A stretch of DNA of 23,606 bases from positions 1 to 23,606 of the forward strand of contig JBBECF010000116.1 in the NCBI GenBank assembly GCA_040881945.1. The letters are read 5' to 3'. This document shows positions 1 through 7,719 of this stretch, one piece after another. Each line of letters opens with the position of its first letter. Position 1 is the stretch's first letter. The notes beneath the pieces were generated by a model. The model was not told the origin of the DNA and made no database searches. It saw only the letters and a program-made list of their open reading frames with translations. A program made the translations under genes and the position numbers. This stretch comes from JBBECF01 sp040881945. GTDB lineage: Bacteria; Pseudomonadota; Alphaproteobacteria; Dongiales; Dongiaceae.

Positions 1-22
1 GCCGGAAAGAGCCTAGCCGCAG
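1..22. repeat. Left copy of a 22-bp direct repeat (possible island boundary)
   Basis: The first 22 bases, with core GAAAGAGCCTAGCCGCAG, recur exactly and in the same orientation at 10015-10036. With the following bases about 31 of 33 positions match. The copy touches the window edge, so its true left limit is unknown. The two copies bracket all the minus-strand signalling genes and the Ycf46-like ATPase gene, which is the arrangement expected of att sites or a target duplication. No integrase is visible. Confidence 0.6.
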
Positions 23-91
23 CGCCGCCGCCGGCGCAACAATTGGACGACAGGGCGCAGTCACGGGCGCGCGCCAAGCGATGGCGCCCCA

Positions 92-114
92 GGCCCCCGG
101 GACCGCCCGGGGCC
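92..114 (-). terminator. GC-rich hairpin downstream of the GGDEF/EAL-like gene
   Basis: The arms at 92-101 and 106-114 pair through 9 G-C pairs with one bulged C and a 4-base loop. The hairpin lies 16-38 bases past the stop codon of the minus-strand gene ending at 130. No T-run follows on the minus strand, so this is a weak or factor-assisted terminator at best. Confidence 0.3.
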
Positions 115-129
115 GGTGAGAAATCCGCC

Positions 130-1614
130 CTAACGTGGTCGGGCTGCCGACCCCGCGCGGGTTACGGAATAGTAGTCCTCCCACCCGAACCGGCGGATAT
201 GCGCCGGTACTTCGGTCGAGGAGCGGACCTGTCGACCGTCGACATATCGGACCCCGGCTGCGATTGCGCCAACGGCCAGGCTCGACGTCGAGATGCCATG
301 GACATATGTCCAGAGCCGGCACTTCTCCGCCTCGGCGACGAAGCGGTTCAACTCCACGAAGACCTCGCTCTCGGGTCGCGCAACCGACCCCATGTCGATC
401 CCGACGGCGTGCGCCCCGATGCCGACGAACCGCTCGAGATCTCGCCGATCCAGCCCGGTCCGAATCAGCAGCATCCCACAGAACGGCTTCAGGCTGTTCG
501 CGAAGTAGACCAACCGGCTTTGCGGAACGCCATCGGGCAGGCCGACCATTTCGAAAACGAGGAATGTGCGCAGCGCCCGTGGTACGGGCCGAGCGATCTC
601 GAAATAGATGTCACGGAACTTCGCCGAGGCCAGGGTCTCGAAATGCAGAGGAACGATGATGAACAACTGGAATTTGTTGCGCACGAGCTCGTCGAGCATA
701 CAGACGGTGTTCTTGAGCGTTTCCAGGTCGAGCCGCGCGGTCGCGGCCCCGTCGTCCGCGTCCGGCGCGGCGGCAACGCCTCCGCTGCGGCTGCTGCTCG
801 ACAGATCCCAGCTGCCGATGCAGAGATAGGTCGAAAGGATCTTGTTTCGAGCATCCCAGATCGGTTGATAGGCGAACTTGACCTCCGGCGTGCTGCCGTA
901 ACCGACCAGCGGCGGCAATTCGTCCATGAGCCGCCGCCACTCGAGCGACTCCCCTTCCTCGGATGAGGCATGAGAAGCGAGGGGTTCAAGGCGCCTTGCG
1001 TCGGAACCGCTTCTTGCGCCGTCCGAAGAACCCGCAACGGCCTCGCTGGACAACGTCTTCGGCGGCGGCGCGGGCACGCGTTGCTCCGTCTTGCCAGATA
1101 CGGGCGGCGGCAGATCGGCGATCGAGAAATTCTCGAATAGCAGCCGATCATCGATTTCGCCGACCGCGTATTTCAGGCTCACCGTGGCCATGTCGGGTTG
1201 GCCGAGGAAGAATTTCGAAAACTCTTCCGCGATTGCCATGCATTTCACCTTGGCCGCGTTGCTCGAGAGCCTCGCGAACGAAATGAGGTAACCATCGTCG
1301 CCATAGCGGCAGAACACGTCGGCGGGCCCCAAATGGCTCTTGAGGATCGCCGGCGCCGCCGTGTGAATGCGATCCTGCATTTCGAGCCACCGCTCGCCCA
1401 GGCGGTCGCGAAGCTCCTCGAACCCGACGACCGATATTTGTCCGGCCGCTGCGGCCGGATTATCGCGAAGGATCTCGCACAGGCGCCGCTCGAAGGCCGC
1501 GACCTCGGGGCTCGTTTGAACGACCGCCGGTTGCGTACGGCGCCACGCCTGCTCTTCTTGCGGCGAGATTCCCGCTCCCTTGCCATTGGATGAAGCGCCG
1601 AGAACCCAGTTCAA
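130..1614 (-). CDS. Degenerate GGDEF/EAL-like signalling protein
   Basis: This 494-residue soluble protein has three parts. Residues ~38-165 resemble a worn GGDEF fold: RYGDDGYLISF at ~103-113 sits where the GG(D/E)EF loop should be. Residues ~166-240 are a Pro/Ser/Ala-rich linker. Residues ~245-470 follow an EAL-domain pattern: FAYQPIWDARNKIL at ~247 resembles the YQPIVD entry strand, FEMVGLP at ~354 stands for the ExTE strand, GIDMGS at ~405 for the KxD strand, and AIAAGVRYVDG at ~450 for the last barrel strand. The EAL signature and the metal-binding and catalytic acids are not recognisable, so cyclase or phosphodiesterase activity is unlikely and a regulatory or c-di-GMP-sensing role is an inference. 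The start is a TTG with a weak AGAGAG upstream; I found no in-frame ATG or GTG between the upstream stop and this TTG. It lies 153 bp downstream of the response regulator and may share its transcript. Confidence 0.72.
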   Translation of the reverse strand: MNWVLGASSNGKGAGISPQEEQAWRRTQPAVVQTSPEVAAFERRLCEILRDNPAAAAGQISVVGFEELRDRLGERWLEMQDRIHTAAPAILKSHLGPADVFCRYGDDGYLISFARLSSNAAKVKCMAIAEEFSKFFLGQPDMATVSLKYAVGEIDDRLLFENFSIADLPPPVSGKTEQRVPAPPPKTLSSEAVAGSSDGARSGSDARRLEPLASHASSEEGESLEWRRLMDELPPLVGYGSTPEVKFAYQPIWDARNKILSTYLCIGSWDLSSSSRSGGVAAAPDADDGAATARLDLETLKNTVCMLDELVRNKFQLFIIVPLHFETLASAKFRDIYFEIARPVPRALRTFLVFEMVGLPDGVPQSRLVYFANSLKPFCGMLLIRTGLDRRDLERFVGIGAHAVGIDMGSVARPESEVFVELNRFVAEAEKCRLWTYVHGISTSSLAVGAIAAGVRYVDGRQVRSSTEVPAHIRRFGWEDYYSVTRAGSAARPR

Positions 1615-1767
1615 GGCTCTCTGGGCAATTGACGAATTACCGGGAATGCGACGATCTCCGACCAGTCCGAGATGGGCGCGCGCCGCATGGCGACATCACG
1701 GTCACCGCAACCGATCATTGTGCCCAAATCGGAGGCTCAGTGATACGGGTTTCCGGTTAACAAGACG

Positions 1768-2148
1768 TTAGCCGTGGCGCCCGTTCGCGAGACAGCTCTT
1801 CACGAGATCCACGAGCTCCTTCATCCGGAACGGCTTGCGCAGCACGTGTGCGGCGCCGAGCTTCTTGGCCATGTCCAGGAAATCGTTGGTGCGATTCCGG
1901 CCGCCCCCGGATATGGCGATGATCTTCACGTCGGGCGCGAGGTCCCGCAACTCGATGATCGTTTCGATTCCCTCCTTGTCGGGCATGATGATGTCCGTAA
2001 CGACCACGTCCGCGGGATTCTCCCGATACATGAGGATGGCCTCGGCGCCGTTTCGGGCCTCCTGGACGTGGAACCCCTCCTGCTCGAGCGCGTCGCGCAG
2101 GGTCATCCGAACCGCGTCCTGATCGTCGACGATCAATATCGTTGTCAA
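1768..2148 (-). CDS. Single-domain response regulator (CheY-like receiver)
   Basis: This 126-residue protein is one receiver domain with no output domain. It shows the acidic pair in ILIVDDQD (~4-11), the phospho-acceptor Asp in VVTDIIMP (~48-55), the switch Ser in IAISGGG (~77-83), and the conserved Lys in LRKPF (~103-107). It would accept phosphate from a histidine kinase or phosphotransfer protein and act through protein contacts. The start is TTG, supported by a GGAGGT ribosome site six bases upstream. The gene follows the hybrid kinase ending at 2197 by 48 bp, so the two are probably cotranscribed. A truncated relative lies at 4303-4437, also 48 bp after a kinase gene, so kinase plus receiver appears to be the duplicated unit. 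The partner is most likely one or both hybrid kinases here, but that is inference. Confidence 0.9.
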   Translation of the reverse strand: MTTILIVDDQDAVRMTLRDALEQEGFHVQEARNGAEAILMYRENPADVVVTDIIMPDKEGIETIIELRDLAPDVKIIAISGGGRNRTNDFLDMAKKLGAAHVLRKPFRMKELVDLVKSCLANGRHG

Positions 2149-2154
2149 CTTGCC

Positions 2155-2160
2155 ACCTCC
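2155..2160 (-). promoter_or_regulatory. Ribosome binding site supporting the TTG start of the response regulator
   Basis: On the minus strand this reads GGAGGT, six bases before the TTG at 2148. The matching ATG of the truncated paralogue at 4437 has the similar leader GGGAGCCGGCAAG, which supports the two starts being homologous. Confidence 0.7.
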
Positions 2161-2196
2161 CGATTGCAGCGGAAGACCCCAATGGAACCCTGGCTG

Positions 2197-4188
2197 TTAC
2201 CCATCGGCCAAGCTATCGAGCACCTGTCGAATCTTTCGTGCCAGGTCCAGTTTCTTGTACGGCTTCGAGAGAAGATGCACGCCCGGGTCCAGCCGTCCCT
2301 GGTGGACGACCGCGTTTTCGGCGTAGCCCGACGTGAACAGCACCTTGAGGCCGGGCCGCCGACGCCTGGCCCGGTCGGCCAATTGCCGGCCGGTCATGCC
2401 GCCCGGCATCACGATGTCGGTGAACAGCAGATCGACCGCGGCGCCGCCCTCCAAAACCGCCTCGGCGGCCGGGCCGTCGGGCGCCTGCAGGACCGCGTAG
2501 CCGAGCCCGGCCAGTTGGCTGACGACCAGCTCGCGGACGGCGGTATCGTCCTCCACGACCAGCACGGTCTCGTCGCCCCGCGGCAGCCCGGCCCCGAGCG
2601 GCTGCGCCTCCGCCGACGCCTCCAGGGCCGTCGCGTTCGGCAGGTAGAGGCGCATCGTCGTCCCGTGTCCGACCTCGCTGTAGATCTTCAAGTGCCCGCC
2701 GGACTGCTTGACGAAACCGTAGACCATGCTCAATCCCAGACCGGTGCCCTTGCCCGGACCCTTGGTCGTGAAGAACGGTTCGAACGCCCGCTCGATCACC
2801 TCCGGCGGCATCCCGACGCCGCTGTCGCTGATGGCCAGCATCGCGTAGTCGCCCGGCGTCACCTCCGCGTTCCGCGCCGCATAGCCGCTGTCGAGATGAA
2901 CGTTCGCCGTCTCCAGCGTCAGCTTGCCACCCTGCGACATGGCGTCCCGCGCATTGATCGCCAGGTTGAGTAGGGCGTTCTCGAGCTGGGTCCGGTCGGC
3001 CGTCGCCAGATGCAGCCCCGCCGACGGATTGACCTCGATCTCGATATGCTCGCCAAGGGTGCGGCGCAGCATCGGCGTCATGCCGGCCACGACCCGATCG
3101 AGGTCGAGGGCCTGCGGTTGCAGCGGCTGCTGCCGCGCGAAGGCCATCAGTTGCCGGATCAAATCGGCGGCCTGGCCGGCCGCCGTCATCGCGGACCCGA
3201 GCGCGCTCCGCAGACGCGGGTCCTCGCCCGCCCGCCCCTCGGCCATCTCCAGGCTGCCCATGATCACGGTCAGCAGGTTGTTGAAGTCGTGCGCCACGCC
3301 GCCGGTCAACTGGCCGACCGATTCCATCTTCTGAGCCTGCCGCAGCTGTTTCTCGGTTTCCTTTTTCCGTGTGATATCGCGCAACACGCCGATGAACCGG
3401 CGCTTGCCTTCGGACTTCATCTCGGTGACGGCGAGCTCCATCGGAAACGTGGACCCGTCCTTGCGAAGCGCCGGGACTTCCCGCGGGGCGATACCGATGA
3501 TCCTGGCTTTGCCGGTGCGCAGATAATCCTCGATGTAGCCGTTGTGCCTGCCGCGATGGGGCGCGGGCATGAGAAACCCAACGTCGCGCCCGCAGACCTG
3601 CTCCGCCGCATAGCCGAAAACGAGCTCGGCAGCGTGGTTGAAGCTGTCGATGATGCCGCGCTCGTCAATGGTGATGATGCCATCTCCCGCGCTGTCCATG
3701 ATTCCTTGCAGGCGCGCCCGGTGCTCCCGCAGGATCGCCTCGGATTGCTCGCGTTCGGCAATTTGCGCCGCCAATTCGGCGTTCGACTTTTCGAGGTCGG
3801 TGGTGCGCTCTTTCACGCGCGCCTCGAGCCCATTGCGTACTGCCTCGATCGCCTCCTTGGTCTTCCTGCGCTGCAAGAGGACAACGGCGGTCATCCAGAT
3901 CGCAAACAGGTGCAGTCCGCGGTCGGCGAGAACCATCCGGGCGACTCCCCCCGGCGGAGAGACGATATAGCCGAGAACGATCAACACGGTGCCGGTTGTC
4001 GCGAAAAAAACGATGCCGTACCGCCATCGCGACCACGCGGCAAGAAACACCACTGCCAGGTAAAGCATGCCAGCGGAGACGCCAGGCGCGATCAAGCTAT
4101 CCAATAAAAAAACGCCAATCGTGATCAGGACTAAGATCGCAAACAGCAAGACGTCCTGGCGCCTGACACCGGGCGCGTCGTGGCTCAT
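2197..4188 (-). CDS. Hybrid histidine kinase: 4-helix membrane domain, FixL-type PAS, HisKA, HATPase, receiver
   Basis: From the ATG at 4188 this is 663 residues. About four hydrophobic helices fill residues 13-106, followed by a coiled coil (~108-158) and a PAS domain (~159-273). The PAS is FixL-like: it has HRGRHNGYI at ~211-219, where H215 aligns with the proximal heme histidine of FixL, then IIGIAPREV and KDGSTFPMEL. The HisKA domain has GGVAHDFNN with phospho-acceptor H300. The HATPase domain has NLAINARDAM (~408) and the glycine-rich boxes DSGVGM (~455) and GTGLGL (~481). A C-terminal receiver has LLFTDIVMP (D591), FTSGY and SKPY (K642). The frame stays open upstream to 4437 and would give 746 residues, but that extra piece is a broken receiver. 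The AAGGA site seven bases before 4188 favours the shorter form. Residues 284-652 are encoded by DNA that appears identical to the neighbouring kinase gene. Confidence 0.88.
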   Translation of the reverse strand: MSHDAPGVRRQDVLLFAILVLITIGVFLLDSLIAPGVSAGMLYLAVVFLAAWSRWRYGIVFFATTGTVLIVLGYIVSPPGGVARMVLADRGLHLFAIWMTAVVLLQRRKTKEAIEAVRNGLEARVKERTTDLEKSNAELAAQIAEREQSEAILREHRARLQGIMDSAGDGIITIDERGIIDSFNHAAELVFGYAAEQVCGRDVGFLMPAPHRGRHNGYIEDYLRTGKARIIGIAPREVPALRKDGSTFPMELAVTEMKSEGKRRFIGVLRDITRKKETEKQLRQAQKMESVGQLTGGVAHDFNNLLTVIMGSLEMAEGRAGEDPRLRSALGSAMTAAGQAADLIRQLMAFARQQPLQPQALDLDRVVAGMTPMLRRTLGEHIEIEVNPSAGLHLATADRTQLENALLNLAINARDAMSQGGKLTLETANVHLDSGYAARNAEVTPGDYAMLAISDSGVGMPPEVIERAFEPFFTTKGPGKGTGLGLSMVYGFVKQSGGHLKIYSEVGHGTTMRLYLPNATALEASAEAQPLGAGLPRGDETVLVVEDDTAVRELVVSQLAGLGYAVLQAPDGPAAEAVLEGGAAVDLLFTDIVMPGGMTGRQLADRARRRRPGLKVLFTSGYAENAVVHQGRLDPGVHLLSKPYKKLDLARKIRQVLDSLADG
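2233..3339 (-). repeat. 1,107-bp direct repeat, copy A (kinase-receiver core)
   Basis: This block matches 4522-5628 at a constant offset of 2,289 bp. I found no difference in the rows I compared, and the translations agree throughout in more than one frame. It spans HisKA, HATPase and receiver, residues 284-652 of this kinase. Outside the block the kinase N-termini are unrelated and the last ~11 residues differ. Confidence 0.95.
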
Positions 4189-4195
4189 GGTCTTA

Positions 4196-4200
4196 TCCTT
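4196..4200 (-). promoter_or_regulatory. Ribosome binding site deciding the start of the FixL-type-PAS kinase
   Basis: On the minus strand this reads AAGGA, seven bases before the ATG at 4188, which lies just before the first membrane helix. It supports translation starting there rather than at 4437, where the frame begins with a truncated receiver. Confidence 0.7.
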
Positions 4201-4302
4201 CCCCGGGCGCTCGAAAGCAGGTGCGGGCCGAACCCACCGGGACTCTTCGCCGACCGAGTCGACTATTTGGCCGTTCCTGCCGCCTAAGTCATACTCCAAT
4301 AA

Positions 4303-4437
4303 TGGATTCCCGCGATGGATGCAAATGGCGTCGGCCCCGTCTCGGGCCTCCTGGACCTGGAATCCTGCCCGCTCGAGCGCGTCGCGCAGGGTCATCCGAA
4401 CCGCGTCCTGGTCGTCGACGATCAAGACCGTTGCCAT
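4303..4437 (-). pseudogene. Truncated response-regulator remnant
   Basis: The first 45 codons, from MATVLIVDDQD to HRGNP, align with the N-terminus of the intact receiver at 1768-2148. About 117 of 138 nucleotides agree by my count. The similarity then stops and the frame runs on through unrelated sequence into the kinase gene without a stop codon. The acidic pair is present, but the phospho-acceptor Asp, switch Ser/Thr and Lys are all missing, so it cannot be a working receiver. It sits 48 bp after the upstream kinase gene, exactly as the intact receiver sits after its kinase. A short fused product starting at 4437 cannot be excluded because the ATG and a GGGAG-type leader survive. Confidence 0.75.
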
Positions 4438-4485
4438 CTTGCCGGCTCCCGAATGCGACGGACGAACCCAGCGGACCCGTGGCGC

Positions 4486-7400
4486 CTACGCCGCGGCCGG
4501 CCCATCGAGCGCGTCGCGGACCTTTCGTGCCAGGTCCAGTTTCTTGTACGGCTTCGAGAGAAGATGCACGCCCGGGTCCAGCCGTCCCTGGTGGACGACC
4601 GCGTTTTCGGCGTAGCCCGACGTGAACAGCACCTTGAGGCCGGGCCGCCGACGCCTGGCCCGGTCGGCCAATTGCCGGCCGGTCATGCCGCCCGGCATCA
4701 CGATGTCGGTGAACAGCAGATCGACCGCGGCGCCGCCCTCCAAAACCGCCTCGGCGGCCGGGCCGTCGGGCGCCTGCAGGACCGCGTAGCCGAGCCCGGC
4801 CAGTTGGCTGACGACCAGCTCGCGGACGGCGGTATCGTCCTCCACGACCAGCACGGTCTCGTCGCCCCGCGGCAGCCCGGCCCCGAGCGGCTGCGCCTCC
4901 GCCGACGCCTCCAGGGCCGTCGCGTTCGGCAGGTAGAGGCGCATCGTCGTCCCGTGTCCGACCTCGCTGTAGATCTTCAAGTGCCCGCCGGACTGCTTGA
5001 CGAAACCGTAGACCATGCTCAATCCCAGACCGGTGCCCTTGCCCGGACCCTTGGTCGTGAAGAACGGTTCGAACGCCCGCTCGATCACCTCCGGCGGCAT
5101 CCCGACGCCGCTGTCGCTGATGGCCAGCATCGCGTAGTCGCCCGGCGTCACCTCCGCGTTCCGCGCCGCATAGCCGCTGTCGAGATGAACGTTCGCCGTC
5201 TCCAGCGTCAGCTTGCCACCCTGCGACATGGCGTCCCGCGCATTGATCGCCAGGTTGAGTAGGGCGTTCTCGAGCTGGGTCCGGTCGGCCGTCGCCAGAT
5301 GCAGCCCCGCCGACGGATTGACCTCGATCTCGATATGCTCGCCAAGGGTGCGGCGCAGCATCGGCGTCATGCCGGCCACGACCCGATCGAGGTCGAGGGC
5401 CTGCGGTTGCAGCGGCTGCTGCCGCGCGAAGGCCATCAGTTGCCGGATCAAATCGGCGGCCTGGCCGGCCGCCGTCATCGCGGACCCGAGCGCGCTCCGC
5501 AGACGCGGGTCCTCGCCCGCCCGCCCCTCGGCCATCTCCAGGCTGCCCATGATCACGGTCAGCAGGTTGTTGAAGTCGTGCGCCACGCCGCCGGTCAACT
5601 GGCCGACCGATTCCATCTTCTGAGCCTGGGCAAGTTGCTGCTCGCGGGACTTCGTCTCGGTGATGTCGAAAGTCAGGCCGTAACCCATGGCGCGGCCGTC
5701 CTCTCCCGCCTCGATCTTGACGGTGTCGCGCATCCATACCGTTCCGCCGTCGGCGGCCATCATGCGGTACTCGATGTCGTACCGATCTCCCGGCTTGGTG
5801 CAGCTCGACATCACGGAAGCGAGCGCTTCCCGATCGTCGGGATGAAGGTGCCCAAGCCAAAAGCCCTCGTTCGACCAGTCCGCGGCCGAATAGCCGAGCA
5901 TGTCCGCCCCCTGCGGCCCGATATAGGTGACTCGCTGCGTCGCCACGTCGTAGACGGAGGGGATGACGTTGGTGCTTTCCACCAGGTGGCGAAAGCGCCG
6001 TTCGCTCTGGCGCAGGGCTTCTTCGGCCCCCTTCCGATCAGTGATGTCCACGATCACGCCGGCAATCGCGTTGATGCGGCCGTCCGCGTCGTGCAGCGGA
6101 AACTTGACCTCATAGCTCCACTCCATGCCCGGCCGATCCTCGAAATGCATCTCGCGCGCGACCGCCTCGCCGGTTTCCAGTACCAACCGCTCATGCTCGG
6201 CGATCAGCGCGGCGTGGTCCGGCCGCAGAAAGTCCGCTGAGCGTCGCCCTAACACGGACTCCGGCAGGGCGCCGAACGCGGCGAAGATGCCCTTGTTCCC
6301 CATGACAATGCGACCCTCCAGGTCCTCGACGATCATGAGGACGGGTGCATTGTCCATGAAGGCGCGCAGCCTGCTCTCGCTCTCGCGCAGGTCCTTCTCA
6401 CGCTTCTCGAGCGCCGCGACCATCGAGTCCAAGCTTTGGGCCAACTGCCCAATCTCGCCCCCGCCGTGATCCAACTCGCTGCGCGCCGTGAAATCGCCGC
6501 CGGCGATGCGCCGGCTGAGATCGACCAGTTTCCGCATCGGCTTCGTGATCAGGCGATCGCCCGCGACATATGCACTCAGGAACAGCAGGAGACCCAACGC
6601 GCCCACCCCGCCAAGGCCGCGCGTTAGATCTCGGTTGGCTTCGGCCACGATCTCCTCGGTAGGGACGCCGATGCTCGCATAGACCCGGGAGCCTGCGTCC
6701 GCATCGCCCAGTCTGACGACGTTGTAGAGCCGCTTGCGGCCGTCCAGCCCGACTGCTTCGAAGCTGCTCCCGGAATCGCGTCGCCTGATGGCTTCGAACA
6801 GTGGGGTCTCCGCAACGGAGCGCCCTATCCAGCGCTCCGGCTCCGGATATCGGGCAAGAACCGTGCCCTCAGAATCAATCAGTGTGAAACTGCCTCCCGG
6901 CGGCAGTTCCGCGCCGGCTATGATCTCGGCGAGCCAATCCAGGTCCAGGGCGGCGAAAACCACCGAGGCGATCCGCCCGTCGGCATCCTTCGCGGGAAGA
7001 GCCACGTTGAGCGAAGCCTTGCCCGTGATTCTGCCGACCTGGTAGTCGCCTACGGTAAAATCAGCCGACTGCATCGCGCGCTGAAACCACGAACGGTCGG
7101 CGGCGCTGAATGGATGCGCCATCGGCAGCGCGCTGCACAGGATATTGCCGTCCGGGTCGACGATGCCGAGGTTAGCGTAGCGTGGCTGATCTGTCTTGAT
7201 CGCCGAGAGGAGAGCGCCGCACTCCGGGCTTTCCGGGTGGAGCGCCAGCGGCAGTCGCGCCAGCACGCCAAGCAGTGTGCGGCTGCTGTCGATAATTCTG
7301 GATTGGGCGCCGACGGCAGATTCCGAAGCGCGAATGATAAACTCAGTGGCATGCTCGATGGCGGAGCGCCGATCCTGGTAGCCCAGGAAGGAAATCAGTG

Positions 7401-7491
7401 CGGCGATCGGCAGCAGGCCGATCAATATCACGCCGGCCAATTGAAACCGAAGCCACGATGCTATGCGCATGTGCCCCCCCCGGGGGCTCAT
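4486..7491 (-). CDS. Hybrid histidine kinase: dCache, HAMP, two PAS, HisKA, HATPase, receiver
   Basis: This is a 1001-residue membrane sensor. A first membrane helix (~16-36) precedes a periplasmic dCache-like sensor (~45-285) with motifs such as GIVDPDGNILC and FTLIDSEGTVLARYP. A second helix (~294-311) is followed by a HAMP domain (KPMRKLVDLSRRIAGGDF, ~317-334). Two PAS domains follow (~373-485 and ~496-612; the second carries a YDIEYRM...W PAC pattern). HisKA has H638 in GGVAHDFNN, then comes the HATPase, then a receiver with D929 in LLFTDIVMP and K980 in SKPY. Cache domains usually bind small extracellular ligands; the ligand cannot be told from sequence. Residues 622-990 lie in the 1,107-bp repeat shared with the next kinase. 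The ATG at 7491 has no ribosome site; the in-frame ATG at 7470 follows a G-run and is a credible alternative. Confidence 0.9.
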   Translation of the reverse strand: MSPRGGHMRIASWLRFQLAGVILIGLLPIAALISFLGYQDRRSAIEHATEFIIRASESAVGAQSRIIDSSRTLLGVLARLPLALHPESPECGALLSAIKTDQPRYANLGIVDPDGNILCSALPMAHPFSAADRSWFQRAMQSADFTVGDYQVGRITGKASLNVALPAKDADGRIASVVFAALDLDWLAEIIAGAELPPGGSFTLIDSEGTVLARYPEPERWIGRSVAETPLFEAIRRRDSGSSFEAVGLDGRKRLYNVVRLGDADAGSRVYASIGVPTEEIVAEANRDLTRGLGGVGALGLLLFLSAYVAGDRLITKPMRKLVDLSRRIAGGDFTARSELDHGGGEIGQLAQSLDSMVAALEKREKDLRESESRLRAFMDNAPVLMIVEDLEGRIVMGNKGIFAAFGALPESVLGRRSADFLRPDHAALIAEHERLVLETGEAVAREMHFEDRPGMEWSYEVKFPLHDADGRINAIAGVIVDITDRKGAEEALRQSERRFRHLVESTNVIPSVYDVATQRVTYIGPQGADMLGYSAADWSNEGFWLGHLHPDDREALASVMSSCTKPGDRYDIEYRMMAADGGTVWMRDTVKIEAGEDGRAMGYGLTFDITETKSREQQLAQAQKMESVGQLTGGVAHDFNNLLTVIMGSLEMAEGRAGEDPRLRSALGSAMTAAGQAADLIRQLMAFARQQPLQPQALDLDRVVAGMTPMLRRTLGEHIEIEVNPSAGLHLATADRTQLENALLNLAINARDAMSQGGKLTLETANVHLDSGYAARNAEVTPGDYAMLAISDSGVGMPPEVIERAFEPFFTTKGPGKGTGLGLSMVYGFVKQSGGHLKIYSEVGHGTTMRLYLPNATALEASAEAQPLGAGLPRGDETVLVVEDDTAVRELVVSQLAGLGYAVLQAPDGPAAEAVLEGGAAVDLLFTDIVMPGGMTGRQLADRARRRRPGLKVLFTSGYAENAVVHQGRLDPGVHLLSKPYKKLDLARKVRDALDGPAAA
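4522..5628 (-). repeat. 1,107-bp direct repeat, copy B (kinase-receiver core)
   Basis: This is the partner of 2233-3339 in the same orientation. The match begins at CTTTCGTGCCAGG and ends at TTCTGAGCCTG, with clear divergence on both sides. It encodes residues 622-990 of the dCache kinase. Confidence 0.95.
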
Positions 7492-7517
7492 TGTATTCGC
7501 GTGGCTCGGTCCACCGA

Positions 7518-7533
7518 AGTGATCAAGGTCACA
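7518..7533. promoter_or_regulatory. CRP/FNR-type palindrome upstream of the dCache kinase gene
   Basis: AGTGATCAAGGTCACA matches the CRP consensus TGTGA-N6-TCACA at nine of ten defined positions and is centred about 34 bp upstream of the ATG at 7491. A CRP/FNR-superfamily regulator could bind here. The link to this promoter is inferred from position only. Confidence 0.35.
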
Positions 7534-7719
7534 ATACGCCTAATTCTCATTGTCTTCGCGGTTGGACGCCTATGCTTGGCCGATGGCTACGATACGGAGA
7601 CTTGGCCAGCTCTGTTTGCGCTCCATCGAGAAGTCACGTCCGCCATCGGGGAAGCCCCGATCCTCGCGCGAACATGCTTAAGGAAGGGTTAAGCGCGCCG
7701 CCCTGCCGCCGCGCCCTAG

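Noticed and set aside
4289..5860. 523-residue minus-strand frame overlapping the dCache kinase
   Set aside because: It is a frame-shifted reading of the kinase core; the same shadow recurs in the duplicated block, which shows it is a by-product of the repeat.
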